Below the pieces are notes generated by a model. The model had not been told where the DNA came from and made no database searches. It worked only from the letters and a program-made list of their open reading frames with translations. Below, one piece after another: positions 41,759-53,085 of a DNA stretch of 64,000 bases. The translations under genes and the position numbers were made by a program. Each line of letters opens with the position of its first letter. Within the stretch, counting starts at the first letter, position 1. The stretch is taken from assembly GCA_002116315.1 (NCBI GenBank), contig KZ107847.1, positions 124,001-188,000 on the forward strand, read 5' to 3'. The stretch comes from Epicoccum nigrum (Eukaryota; Ascomycota; Dothideomycetes; Pleosporales; Didymellaceae).

Positions 41759-43334
41759 CTACGCTCCACCGGCCCGCCCGGAAGTCGTTGCTGTGCTAGG
41801 CTGATCGTTGTTCCAAGTGAGGTAAGTGTGGTCGCCGAGTTTTCTGAAGAATGTCAGCAATCTAGATTTATTCCCGTGCTGATGCCGAGGAACTGACCTC
41901 GGCTTGATGAGATGAGTGGCAAGGAACACGGCACCAAGCAAGATGCAGAGCCCGCCGACAACAATATACGCGATGCCCAAGAACGGATTCTTGCCGCCCA
42001 TAACGGTGCGCGTGGAGATCAAAATGGATTTGGTGCCACTGTATGCCTGTACCGGAAAGCCTAGAAGCGTGTGAGTTAAGAGTGTCGTGGGCTGACGTGC
42101 GCCAGTGGTTGTCTTACGGTCGTAAATCTTCAACCGATAAGTGCCCGCTCTCAAGACATCGTTATCATTGCGCTGGGCGAGCTTGCTGAAGGTGGGCAGA
42201 CCAGCCGTTCTCATCCAGACCTGGAACGCCTCCCACGTGTGAAGATCTGGAAGCTCCTGCAACGAGTCGTAGCGCCCGTCGATGTACTGCTCTTGCCAAT
42301 TGGGCGGAGGAACAACATCAGATGGCTTGTACTTTGTCTTACCGTAGAGATCGCCCTCATGAGCCCACGAGATTCCATTGGTCGTCATGTTGTAGACACT
42401 AGGGCTGTTCTCGTTCTGGGACGGATTGGTTGCGTTTAAGTTGGTGAAGGTGTCGTTGAACATTGAGTTGGCAATGAGACCACAGGGGTAGTATGGCTTG
42501 CCATCGACCGAGTCCAGGGGTCCGCAGTCGCCAGAATCAATGTCACTCACGGAGCGAGCGGTTCCTTTCAGCTGCTCAATGTCCACGCTCTTAACGTAAC
42601 GTCGGTGGTTCTGGTAGAAGTTGGTCAGGCGGTAGTAGAAGAGGATGGGCGGCTGGATGTCGTTGGGTATCTCGAAGCTGAGAATGCACACGCTGGTGTT
42701 TTGGACCTTGCCTGACGGCCAGGTGTAGTTTTCCCAGGCCTTGCCCCACTGCGGCTGCGACTTGACGGGCGTCTTGAACGAGGCTGATACGTCGCCCGCG
42801 GGGATATCGGCAAGGGTGCTTGTGGCCGATGCATCGAAGATGGCTTCGGTAAGGGGTGCAGAGGTGTTGCAGTTGGTGTAGTCGATGGAGAGCTCCTGGA
42901 CCTGGTGTGTCTGTTAGAGGTGCGGCCGTTGGGCAACAGATGGACGCGTCAGCCTTACCAGTGAGCTGGCATAGAGCAAGAGGCCGCCGATGGGAGCGAA
43001 TATGATGCCGACAATGAAGAAAAGCGGGAGGACGGTCTTGGGGGTTAAGATAGGCCTGTCGCCGCGCGGTCAGTGTTGGTCTTCTGTTTCGATGCGCGCG
43101 CTGCACACATACTGCCACGCCTTGAGTCGCTGCTGGCGAAACGCCGTGTCTGTGCATCCATCAGTGCTGTTCTGCTCCTATGCGCGCGCAACCGCAACCG
43201 CGTGCGCATCTGCGTCCGCGTCCGCATCCAGGCTTACTCGGGGGCCGTCTGCTCTTGGTCTTCTTGGAGTCTTCGCGGTGCAGGTCCTGGCTGGATATCG
43301 AGTCGCTGGGCTCCATCTGCTGTGTTTGTGACAT
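41759..43334 (-). CDS. CDC50/LEM3-family phospholipid flippase subunit
   Basis: Six exons: 43334-43238, 43149-43113, 43055-42959, 42901-42118, 42060-41898 and 41843-41759, giving 420 residues. Family marks in order: RRPPNTAFRQQRLKAWQPIL, first membrane helix (GIIFAPIGGLLLYASSL), large lumenal domain with CNTSAP, FYQNHRRYVKS, DCGPLDS and PCGLIANSMFNDTF, RFPVQAYSGTK, NPFLGIAYIV with the second helix, and KLGDHTYLTWNN at the end. CDC50 proteins pair with P4-ATPases, needed for their exit from the ER and for lipid flipping. N-glycosylation sequons are numerous in the lumenal part. Exon 2 codes only 12 residues. Which paralog (CDC50, LEM3, CRF1) was not decided. Confidence 0.95.
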
Positions 43335-44153
43335 GCTGGACAAATCCGCGCTGATCCGCAGCGACGGGTGTGGCGGTCGTGTGGTAGGTATCGGTAGTCG
43401 TCTAGGGCGCGGGCGCTGACGATGTTGCAGGTGCAGGTGCTGGACGGAGCGGAGGTCCAAATCACAATCGCCGAGCCGTCTTAAATTAGCCACAGCATGA
43501 GCCCAAGCCCGAGCCAGGGCCCAGGGCCCAGCTCCCCGCAAGCCGCTCACCGAGACCCACCGCCAACGCTCGCCGCCATGCACGTCGTGATAGGTAGGGT
43601 CCAAAGCCAGGATTCCCGACAGCCTCCCGGGTCGGATCTCAACGATGCGTTGGCACTACTGTGTACTGTGTGCTGAGACAGGTCGCATTCACAACGGAGC
43701 AGGGTGTCGTCACTCAAGGCCAGGCAGTGTGCGCAACACCAATCTTACGGGAAGCATAGCATTGCTATTCTAGAAGCTATCTAGTGATAGATCAGGGTCC
43801 ACAGGCGGGCTACAACAAACATGTCGTGGAGGGGGGTATCGTGTGATGTAGACAAAGGAAAATGGTGAGAATTGCCAGTCAACGCCCGTGCCAAAAGCAT
43901 CCCATCCAGCTCGGACAACCTGTCCATGTCGTACCGGGAAAGCAAAAACGCCATCATGAGAAGTAGGACCGGTCTGATCGACTCCGTTATGCAAAAGCCC
44001 TCGCGGTCAGCTGGACTCAAATAAAGAAATAACTCCAAACTCCATATGCATATCATAAATCACGAACAAATAGCAGTCTGCTGCCCAAGAGCTTTGGGCG
44101 GACAACTTGGAAAGAAGACATCTGGCGATCAAGCAAAGCATCAGCAGATGCAG
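43335..44153. other. CDC50 upstream / SWIRM gene 3' side
   Basis: 819 bp. No gene found. CDC50 intron 1 next door contains a (GCGGAC)n-like hexamer run, and long frames across it reflect that GC-rich repeat. Confidence 0.55.
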
Positions 44154-45302
44154 CTAGACGTGCTCACGAAAGTAGACGGCATCGAACCAACCAACTTTAT
44201 CGTAAGCCTGCCAGAGCTTGCTGGCCTTGTTGACATCGATCTTGCATGCTTGCTGGGCGTCGGTCCTGCGGAACTCTTTGCCGATTCTCAAGGCATTGAT
44301 GCGAGCCTGGAAGACACGTCGCTTGCTGCAAAGGTAGGTGGCACAGCCGAGGCGAAGTGTGGAAGCAAGTTCGAGCTCAGCCTCATGCAGGAGGTGGCGG
44401 TCGGCGTCGCCGGAGAGATCGAGCTTGTTGCCCTTCCATTCAGCTTTCAGCTTCTTCTCATTGCCCATCAGCGTCGAAAGTGGTGGCGAGTAATCGGTGA
44501 TGGCATTGTAGTCAAGGTCGTCGCGTGTGGTGGCAGGACGGGCAGTCTTAGGCGACACACTTCCAATATGCTCTTCGAATGAGTCAAGAATCCGGGCCTT
44601 GGGTGTGCGCTTGGCCTTGGGCTCACGCGCAGGACGAGCGATGGCCTTTGGTAGAGCAATCTTTGCCTGACGCCTAGGAGCCGGTGCAGGGGCGAGCTTT
44701 TTTGGTGATGACCGCTTCTGGATGCCACCAGCTTGAACGGTCGGCCTGCTGTAGACATCCTCGTACTTACGCTCTCGTGCACGCCATTGATTATACGATG
44801 TGGGGCTCTTGAGGGCCTGGCTGAATACTGTGGCTTGAAACTGAGCAACGAGTTTGTAGTCCTCCTCAGCTGGTTTGCTCTTGAGCTGTGCGTAGTCGGT
44901 TGACTGCATGTGCTGAGTGATGACTGCATCCTGAGACGAAGGCTGCGACGAGGTTTGCGACGAGAATAACGGCACATCCGGGGCGAGTGCTTCCGTTGTC
45001 GACTCCCTGTGGAAAAGTGGGGGATCCAGAGTGCCATGCTCGCTGGCATCATCCAAGTTCTCCTTCTGAGACTCTGTATAGAAAGGCGAGATAGGCGGCG
45101 ATGCATATGCAGGCATCTTGAACATCGGTAGTTGCGGAAGGTGGTACTGTGAGCTAGCGACGGGGTCGACTTTGTGGTATTGGAGAGCCACCGAGGGTTT
45201 CGCGGATCCGAACGAGTTGGAGCGCTCCATTTCTGGTGGAGAGAGAAGCGAGGAGACCGTGAGGCGGTTGGTGGGAGTCGAATTGTTCATTGGGTTTGCC
45301 AT
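44154..45302 (-). CDS. SWIRM-domain protein (Fun19/Laf1-like)
   Basis: Single exon, 382 residues. The first ~250 residues are disordered, rich in Ser/Pro and basic near 205-245 (KKLAPAPAPRRQAKIALPKA). The C-terminal ~100 residues form a SWIRM domain: DYNAITDYSPPLSTLMGNEK, then LSGDADRHLLHEAELELAST and LRLGCATYLCSKRRVFQA, ending KLWQAYDKVGWFDAVYF. Fungal proteins with this lay-out include yeast Fun19/Yor338w and fission yeast Laf1/Laf2, the latter tied to a histone deacetylase complex. A chromatin role is therefore inferred. No zinc or catalytic motif is seen. Confidence 0.85.
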   Translation of the reverse strand: MANPMNNSTPTNRLTVSSLLSPPEMERSNSFGSAKPSVALQYHKVDPVASSQYHLPQLPMFKMPAYASPPISPFYTESQKENLDDASEHGTLDPPLFHRESTTEALAPDVPLFSSQTSSQPSSQDAVITQHMQSTDYAQLKSKPAEEDYKLVAQFQATVFSQALKSPTSYNQWRARERKYEDVYSRPTVQAGGIQKRSSPKKLAPAPAPRRQAKIALPKAIARPAREPKAKRTPKARILDSFEEHIGSVSPKTARPATTRDDLDYNAITDYSPPLSTLMGNEKKLKAEWKGNKLDLSGDADRHLLHEAELELASTLRLGCATYLCSKRRVFQARINALRIGKEFRRTDAQQACKIDVNKASKLWQAYDKVGWFDAVYFREHV

Positions 45303-48249
45303 AATTCAAGGGCCGGGAACACCAAGTTTGCTGGCGCAATTGGGGGTGTCCGGTGTTTTATGGTTGGATTTAGGCAGCAGTTCGGAAGGGTGCGTGAGCA
45401 ATATGTCCAGAGTCCGGTACAGCAATATCTGGCGAATTGGACGTTGGGTGCGCTGGCTACAATGGGTGGCGAAGCAGGCAGTGATATGGCTTGCTGAATC
45501 GTGGAACGCGGTGGAATCCAATTGACCGGCGATGTGCTGCTTACAACATCTGACAGCGACGGAGATAGGACGAGAAGATGCAAGGCCAGCGAAACCCTTC
45601 TAGGAATCACACGGGGCGGATGGACTTATAAGAGCATACCTAGGCTGCTAGGCTGCGACAAGGAGAGTCATCCGTCCTTTGAGACACTGCCGCCCACTGC
45701 GGCGAACAAAGAGGGTGTGTGGTTGGCGCGCGTGCCAATGGTCCAATTCAGGCATCATCATTCGCATTCACGGCCGTGGAAGGGCGACGAATGAGGATGC
45801 CCAATTGCAGGTGTGTGACTAGGGCTAGTAAGCGTGCGCGATGGGTCACTGTCAGAAGAGGATTGAGTCACTGTTGGGCTTGGTGCTGTTTGCGATGCGC
45901 TCACGGCGCACGCTGGGTCGCTACTTCCTGGGGGCAACGCTAGCGCAACACTCACGACTCAACGTCAGCTCTCGCGCTTCACTTGCTCTGAACCCGCGGT
46001 TCGCGTTGTATTTGAGCGCTCAGTTGAAGCAGGCCAGCTGGTGCGCGTTCTGCGAAACTTGGTTCTCTGCCATTGGGCGCCAGGCCTTCGCCGATAGGAG
46101 CCTTTGGTGTCACAGCACTGCCCGTCGGCAGGCTGCCTGCCAATGCTTCCTACTTGCGTCCCATGTCCCATGTCTGCTCTAGCTCTAGATTCTCGGTCAC
46201 CGCTTCCGTCATCCACAATCCATCTTGCCTGTCGGTCGTCTGCTTGAACCTCACGCTATAAGCTATCGTTCTCGCGAGCAGGTTGGCAGCCATTCATGCA
46301 GCAATGATGGTCCCGCCTCGCTCCACATTCCAGAGCAGTTGCTCCCTCATGTTCATGCGGTCTTTTGCGCCATTGACAAACTATCGCTCAACTTGCCAGG
46401 GACGCAAAGAGCCCAAGTGCTTTCACTCCACCTGCCGACCGTGGCCAGTGGCGGTCTAGTGAGAACTTCCTTTGCAGATTTCTCGCGCACCGCAAACCCG
46501 TAGCGGTGCTGGCCGAAGTTGCCGCCAGGCTGCGCAACCCTCTGATCTCAATTCAACTGATGGTTGGAGGTCTTGTGATACGGCACCCACCACGGTCCCA
46601 GTGCCAGGCCTGGATGTGGTCATCGCTGCCAGCCACGGGGCTGCAATCAGCGCTCCTCATGGCCTAACGCTAGGTTGGCCTGTCTTGCAGCGAAACCGTG
46701 TGCCACACATTGCCTGTGTCAGTTGCCCATATGTTGCTGTTCAGCAATGCAATTGCTCAATTGCCAGCATGATCGTCCACGAGACGCGCCCTCCATCTCA
46801 CCATCTGGCATGTGAAAGTCGCCAGACCTAGATGGTCAACAAGGGCAAAACACCCACCCGTCTCCTGTTCCGTCGACTGCGGCGGTTCGCGCAACGCCCG
46901 TAGTTCCCTGAAGGAGCAGGTCACGAGCCGATGTCCATCCTACTGTGGTACATCATCTTTGGCCGTCCGGCACAGCCCGCAGATGCCCACATGGATGTGT
47001 ACGAGGATGCTTATCACCCCTCCCCCACAATACGATAAGGAAATGCGACCCCTCCTCATCTCTCCACCCTACAGTGTATGTATTCTGCGCAGTTGGGCTG
47101 TTACCGGAGCTCCCGGTCTCAGGCTTGAGCAAAGCCGCCAATCGCCGCTTGCTAGGTAACCGTCTTCTCCATCTTGTCGCCGTACCCCTCAATAAGAATC
47201 CTGCGCTTGCAATGCCGGCTGAGGAGAGGGTCATGGCAGGGCAATGCAGGGCAAGGCGGTGATCGCGAGCGCCGCGCTTATCGATATGAGCAATCTATCC
47301 GCAGTTCACCTTGAATGGACTTCGATACGAAGATTCGGCCCTCCTGAGCCGTGGCTGCCGTGCTCCTGTGCAAGACAAACCTCAGTATGCGCGACACCTT
47401 TGCGTCTGCGATCTGCATGCTTGGGCACGTTGCAGTCGCATCTGCTGATTGGCCAATGGTGCCAGATGACCCTGTCATTTGTTCCAAGGACTGTGGAGGG
47501 GTGCAACACTTCTGGAGTCCCTGCAGCGGCCTCGCAGCCTACCGCTCACATGCTTCGAGGCAGGATCTCCCGTCTGGACCCGTATATTGATGTTATCAGC
47601 GGCGGCACTCTCATCTCCACCTGGGCAATGTTTCGTCAATCCGGCGTTCCAGAGGACGCCTTGTATCACTGTGGCAGCCGGTACATGTATTGATTCATTG
47701 AATGATGCCTACCCCCGCAGCTCAGAGCCAGGGTCGGGAGTGGTGAGCGCTGACTGTGTTGAGAGAGCGTATCCGTGTCGGATCGCCCGAATCCCTGATT
47801 TTTAATCGACCAACCGGTCAATTCCTCCAGCCCCAATTTCCATGCTGCCTTACCTCTCCGGACAAAACAAACGTCCGACTATGACGACACGCCAAATGCT
47901 CACCTGAGCAAACCGATTGCAGGCAGCGTCCTTGGCGGTCTGAGTCCCTCACGTTCGTCGGCATCACGCAATCTAGCAGTTATTGTTAAGCGCGAGTGTT
48001 TCATTACTTAGCAACAATCGCGCATCTTGAATGTCATCGTGCATTTCCGTATTGGGCCGACGAAGCGGCGATGCCATCCATGCCCGAATTAGCAAGAAGC
48101 CATATCACGTGGACGCGCGCCGCTAAGTGGTGCTTGTGCGCGCCGCTACCGTAGCCTCAAACTCTAACCCGGCTGTTCTTCGCGTCTTCTTTCACCGACT
48201 CAGGTCAGACCCAGACTTCAGCGAGCATGCCATCGCCTAATGGATCGGG
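45303..48249. other. 2.9-kb interval without recognisable gene
   Basis: Upstream of both flanking, divergent genes. Many overlapping frames of 70-150 codons on both strands (such as 47244-47693 plus) show Cys/Arg/Ser-rich text with no family and no splice logic. No inverted repeat, tRNA or transposon end was spotted. It could hold regulatory DNA, a non-coding transcript or strongly decayed sequence. Confidence 0.5.
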
Positions 48250-49038
48250 ATGTCCACGTTGATATCGACGCTGCCTGCGTGTCGCGACTTTGTGACGCAG
48301 CTATTCACTTCTTTGCATTCGCTTCCATGCAATGTGGCGGAGCCGAGTCCGCTTAGTGATGCGCCTGAACGGGTGAAGAAGCAGCTGCTATCTTTGCAGG
48401 TTCTGTTTCCTAACGAGTTCCTTCCAGCCTTGGATCTTCTTGATCGAAGGCTTGTCACTCGCCTTCGAATCGGCACTGAGGAGTCGGGGCCCACAGCTGC
48501 AGACAATGCCACAGCTCCCACTCCAGACTTGCAGATGCAGGAGCAAAACAACACTCTGAACGACACTGCCTTGCTAGTCACTTCAGGAGATCTCTCATCG
48601 TCTCGCGACGCTTCTGGGAGTACTCACACAATTCACTACGTCCGGTCCGCGCAACAACGCTCCTCTCGCTTCGGCAAATCTTACGATAGCTCCACGTCTT
48701 ACGAAGTCCGCCTGTGCGCGTGGAACTGCACATGTCCCGCCTTTGCCTTCGCTGCGTTCCCGTCCGTGCACCCTGAGCCTCCCGTGCCCGAATATGTGCC
48801 GTCCGATACCAACGGGAGATCGGATTCAGAAGTTTCTGACAAGGAAAACAGGACGGTGGGTTCGGTGTGGCATTTTGGCGGCGTAAGCTTGGGTGAGGGT
48901 ATGCCGCCAGTGTGTAAACATTTGTTGGCTTGTGTGCTGGCGGAGCAGTGCGGTAGTCTTTTCGGGCCATGTGTGGAGGAGAGGAGGGTCAGTGTTGAGA
49001 CAGCTGCTGGATGGGCTGCAGGATGGGGAGACGTTTAG
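48250..49038 (+). CDS. SWIM zinc-finger protein, possible Sws1/Shu2 relative
   Basis: Single exon, 262 residues. The SWIM pattern C-x-C...C-x-H is met by Cys160/Cys162 in WNCTCPAF and Cys222/His224 in VCKHLLACVLAE. The long spacer (59 residues) is partly acidic (RSDSEVSDKENR). In front is SYEVRLCAWN, as in Sws1-type proteins, and an N-terminal helical part (VKKQLLSLQVLFPNEFLPAL). Sws1/Shu2 proteins bind Rad51 paralogs and promote homologous recombination. That assignment is inferred from domain shape, not from close identity. Other ATGs upstream (48226, 48240) are out of frame. Confidence 0.72.
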   Translation: MSTLISTLPACRDFVTQLFTSLHSLPCNVAEPSPLSDAPERVKKQLLSLQVLFPNEFLPALDLLDRRLVTRLRIGTEESGPTAADNATAPTPDLQMQEQNNTLNDTALLVTSGDLSSSRDASGSTHTIHYVRSAQQRSSRFGKSYDSSTSYEVRLCAWNCTCPAFAFAAFPSVHPEPPVPEYVPSDTNGRSDSEVSDKENRTVGSVWHFGGVSLGEGMPPVCKHLLACVLAEQCGSLFGPCVEERRVSVETAAGWAAGWGDV

Positions 49039-49407
49039 TCTACGAAGCTACACCAAAAGCATATGGATTTGGAATTGATGGCTGCATCCCAGTAGCTTTA
49101 CAGTGATGGGCTGAAGTCAGACAAAGGTTTGTAGCGAAATCATATTATCAGCGGTTCACACTGCAATATATATCTCTGTCACATCTCCAAATACATAGGA
49201 TATGTTCAAAAAACTCATTGACGTGGGACAACAGCACTGGATACCTAGAGCACCCACGGTGAAGCCCGCCAGTGGTCGTTTGACGTGATGTATTATCGTC
49301 CTAAGTCTATCGTGCCGCGATGCCGTTGATGCGGGTTTAGCCCCATCGTCTTTTCACAGCCCTTAAGCGGCGCTTAGAGTCCCTCCAAGCTCTTGCCCTC
49401 GTTATGA
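49039..49407. other. Convergent 3' region
   Basis: 369 bp between the SWIM-protein stop and the RPN8 stop; nothing seen. Confidence 0.6.
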
Positions 49408-50608
49408 TCAAGGCTTCTTCTTCTCGTCCTTGGGCTTCTCTTTGCTCTTGTCGCCCTCCTTGACCTCGCCATTCGCTCCCTCAGCCTTGTCGCCATCCTT
49501 GACCTCGTCCTTCTTCGCCTCCTTGTCTTCGGCCTGCTGCTTGTTCTGAATCTTGTTCTCAATCAGGTCGTGGAAGGCGGTAATGGCACGGATCAAACTC
49601 GATAGATAGATGGCCATGAGCTGGTCGTTCGTCTTGATGCTCATTGCACGTGCGAGCTCCCCGTTATCGATTGCACCCGCTGGGCCTGCACCATTTGTTG
49701 CTCCGCCTACTGGTGCCGCCTTTGGTGTCGACAGATTCGGGAGGAGATTGAAGACGTCTTGCAGATTACCGAGAATGGCGTGGTTTACGGGCAGGTCCTC
49801 GTCGAGGACCTTCTGCAGGTACTGTCCGATATCGCGCAGTCGCAGATGCAGACCTTGTAGCGACTGCAATTGTGATGTGATTCGAGTGGAGAGTGTACCA
49901 ACAGCAACGTCGCGGATGTCACGAAGAAGGTGCTCGACACCAATCTCCTCGGCTTCTTCGGCTTCGATGATCGAGGGTGTGTGGACGAACGTCTTGGAGG
50001 TTGTTGTGCCATCCTGTGGTCTGTCAGCGATGCGGGCCCAGATCGGGGCAGCTGGTCACTCACATCCTTGATCTCCTCGACGGCAAAGTAGGCGTCTGTA
50101 GGGACGCCGACCTCCTTTGGCTGAACATCGATGATGACTAGCAGAGGGTTTGGTGTGTAGCGCTTGAAAAGCTCGTTGACCTCTAGATCCGATGCGCGCA
50201 GTTTGGGCCCTGTGTGATACCAGCCGATGAGCTTCTCGCGTGCGTTGATCTTCTTGAACATATCGTTCATCGACTCGACGTAGTTGTGATCCAGGAACCA
50301 CACCGAAGGGTCCTTCTCATCTTCCTCGAACGGTACTGACCATCTTATTAGCTTTGCGGATTCCCACCCAAGGACCCCCCGCTGCGGTGCTCAGCGGCGA
50401 ACGGGCCGTCTGCCATGTACACACCTGCGAAGCTGTTGGACACTCTGACGTTGTTGCCATCATTCTGTCCCAAGAGCACACCGACAACTCGTTTCCGCGT
50501 CCCCTTTGCCTGACGGCCGTAATGATCTGCTGCCGAAAGAAGCACGAGCGGCGCAACTGACACCGTGCGAGTCACGAGAGACAGCGTCTCTGCTGTCGTG
50601 GCGGGCAT
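49408..50608 (-). CDS. RPN8: 26S proteasome regulatory subunit Rpn8 (PSMD7)
   Basis: Exons 50608-50425, 50335-50064 and 50013-49408, giving 353 residues. The MPN domain begins VSVAPLVLLSAADHYGR and RKRVVGVLLGQNDGNNVRVS, continues over the first splice as SFAVPFEEDEKDPSVWFLDH, and has GWYHTGPKLRASD instead of a JAMM metal motif, as expected for the inactive partner of Rpn11. Further blocks are KDDGTTTSKTF (over the second splice), EEIGVEHLLRDI and INHAI-like VNHAILGNLQDVFNLLP. The tail is Lys/Glu-rich (KSKEKPKDEKKKP). Rpn8 sits in the lid of the 19S particle. First intron GTGTGT...GTCAG is open in frame, so it can be misread as coding. Confidence 0.97.
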
Positions 50609-51200
50609 CTTCGGCGTGTGCGTAATGTGTGATTGTCTGCTCGAGTGTGGAGGCGTAGAGGAAAGAAGGCGAGCGGCGTTGCGGTCGTTGGTGGCGGGCG
50701 CGTGTAAGGTGAGGTGGTGTTGATGCTCAAAGTCATGTCCACCAGTGGAAGCCACAGCCCACAGGCACAGAAGGCCCTAGCTCCAGCTAGGCAAGTGCGT
50801 CACCAACTCTAATTCACCCATCCCGGTCAGCACGTAGATATTGATGCAGCGAGACCAAGGAACAGCTTCTCGCTACTACATGCCGAACTGCTCGCAAGCG
50901 TACATGTACTCAAAAGTCGCAGAAGCTAAAAGTGCTGATTCAACCGACTGGAATTCGCATCGTCATAACGAAGATGCATACAAAGTATCTGGTATCTAAG
51001 AAGCTAATTGTACTGTGCATGAAACTGAAGCAATTACAAAGTTGCCGTCGAAAAGTAGTATTGATCCCACAGAAACTCGTAGTCTTCAATGACACCGCCA
51101 GCGATGTCGAGGAGGGGTTTGCTCTTCAGCTTGCTCGTAATGGCATGTATCCAAGATCTGTCGCTATTAGCTGCGAAAATCAAGATGGAAACGGAGCGAC
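50609..51200. other. RPN8 upstream / PEX16 3' side
   Basis: 592 bp. The RPN8 leader is near 50609-50760; the frame there is an N-terminal extension of RPN8 exon 1 without a needed start. The 50932-51222 plus frame has no content. Confidence 0.55.
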
Positions 51201-52324
51201 CTACTTCGTTATGTTCTCATAGAAAGCGCCGCGCATCGTCCACCAGCCGAGCGCCCAGGCACGTTTCTTCAGCTCCTCTCTCTCGAGACCAGTCAGGCCC
51301 CGCAATCCGCCGGCCAGACGCTCCTGGAAGTCCTTCTTTGCAAGTTGCCTGGCGCCATACTCGATGCTTACACCGATCAGCCATGGTCGCCAGCTCTTCC
51401 TGTCACCACTGAAATGCTGCATAGCCAAAGCATACGCGACTGGCCGCAGAATGTGCAGCGCCTCTGCCAGCTCGCCCTTACCACTGACGCGGTGAAGGAG
51501 CGCTTTGGGGGGCTTTATGTCATCCGCTGTCAAAACCTTGGACAGAAGATAGCTGGAGATGTCGGATGTGTCCGGGAGACTGGGCATCGAGAGCCCCGTT
51601 CTGGGCATTGTCCAGTTCTCTGCCTCCACTGAGCGTTCGCTTGGTGGTGTATCCATGCCGTCCGCAGATGCTGATGAGTCTTCGAGAGAGCTGGGATCAA
51701 TCTCTCGCTGTGGTAACGGAGGAGAAAGAAGCGGTCTCGAGTTTGTCAGTCGTAACAAAAGCAACCGGCAGATCGCTTTGATCATCTCCAGCAGCACAAT
51801 AACACGCCATCGCATCTTCTCGCCCTTCCTCTTCGCAGCCATCTCCCATAAAAGCTCAGTGTATTGAATCATTTGTAGTACAGTCGCGATGCGCTTGTAG
51901 GTAGGCGACTTCTCGGTCCAAAACTTGGTGTAGCGGTGGTGCGGGGTGAGTGGCTGTCGGCGCGACCCAGGCATCTGAGCCATAGCTTTCGCCAGGAGAG
52001 AGTCATGGTACAATGAAAGGCACTGTACGCCGCAATGCACTATTAGGCGTTAGGTGTTGACGGGCTTATCAGGGGTGGCTCAGCCTACATGATTCGGATG
52101 CTATCTCTGATTCTCTGAAGCGTCCTGCTGGGCATCAGCAAATCGACTCATCTCAGGCAAGCTATGTTATGCGCACCAGGAATGATGTATGTCAGTGACC
52201 GCAGTGCCGACTCGATCTGTGATACTGCACTGCTATTCTTGGTGATGAACTCTGAATACATGCCCAACCACTTGGTAGGCTGCGCCAGCACCTCGGTCGC
52301 ACTGTGCGTAGCTCCTTTAATCAT
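51201..52324 (-). CDS. PEX16: Peroxin Pex16
   Basis: Exons 52324-52177, 52124-52089 and 52039-51201, giving 340 residues. The N-terminus after splicing reads WLGMYSEFITKNSSAVSQIE, then SLTYIIPGRFRESEIASESL and HCGVQCLSLYHDSLL, the conserved Pex16 start. KFWTEKSPTYKRIATVLQMI and a KRKGEKMRWRVIVLLEMIKA helix follow. The C-terminal half has RPVAYALAMQHFSGDRKSWR. Pex16 helps insert peroxisomal membrane proteins and, in filamentous fungi, supports peroxisome and Woronin-body biogenesis. Exon 2 codes only 12 residues. The start ATG was set by the first in-frame ATG of exon 1. Confidence 0.94.
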
Positions 52325-53085
52325 CTTTGCGGTCGCACCCGTCCGTGGGTGAATTGAAAGGAACGTCGATCACAGCACATGGGCTGGTGTCGAAGGGGTG
52401 TGCTGGGGGTTGGCGCGATATCAGGCGCATCGAGTGAAGTCATGTCGCGTGGCTGCCGAGGTCCGGCAAGCTTCCCCAGATCCACAATCTCCGCCGTACC
52501 AGTACCTTCTCGAAGCTCAACGCTGAACGCTGCACTACGGTCCATGTGACAGTGTGGCTCATGGCAGCTCTTTGTACTGTGTGTGCATGAATGGTTCAGC
52601 CCTATCATAAACGGCTATCCCTGAATCACGGGCTGAAAGCTGCAAAGATCCTTGGATTTGGTTTCGCTCTTAATAGCCTTCGTCAGGCAATTTACACTTT
52701 GATGGGCGTATCACAAGACTGCATCGTTGCGGCAGCCATGGCCGCAAACTCGACGTTCTCTTGGGCGCAACACGAGAAGGGCGGTAGACCGGTTGTATAT
52801 CTAACCTACCTAAGCTCATCACATCATAACCCATAACATGTGACCACGCGTGCTGCTAGACGCGAAACCATACTCTATCCAGTACCACCGGCCGCGTCAG
52901 AAAAATGTCCGACTCACCGGTGCAAGATTTCTAAGCAAAACTAAACTTCTATATTCATTGCTCACTTCCAGTGTCACACGCTCCGCTGTATAGGAGTATT
53001 GATTGTATCAGACATCCAAGGGAAACCGATACTGCAAGATTTTTGCGTCAATATTAGATAACGTCAGATTTATTACAACTTCAAC
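52325..53085. promoter_or_regulatory. Divergent upstream region, PEX16 / HD hydrolase
   Basis: 761 bp, no gene found. The 81-codon plus frame at 52591-52836 is unconvincing. The last 170 bp is AT-rich. Confidence 0.5.

Noticed and set aside
46225..47805. Series of 70-150 codon frames in the 2.9-kb gap
   Set aside because: No domain, no consistent splice joining, and similar frames on both strands.
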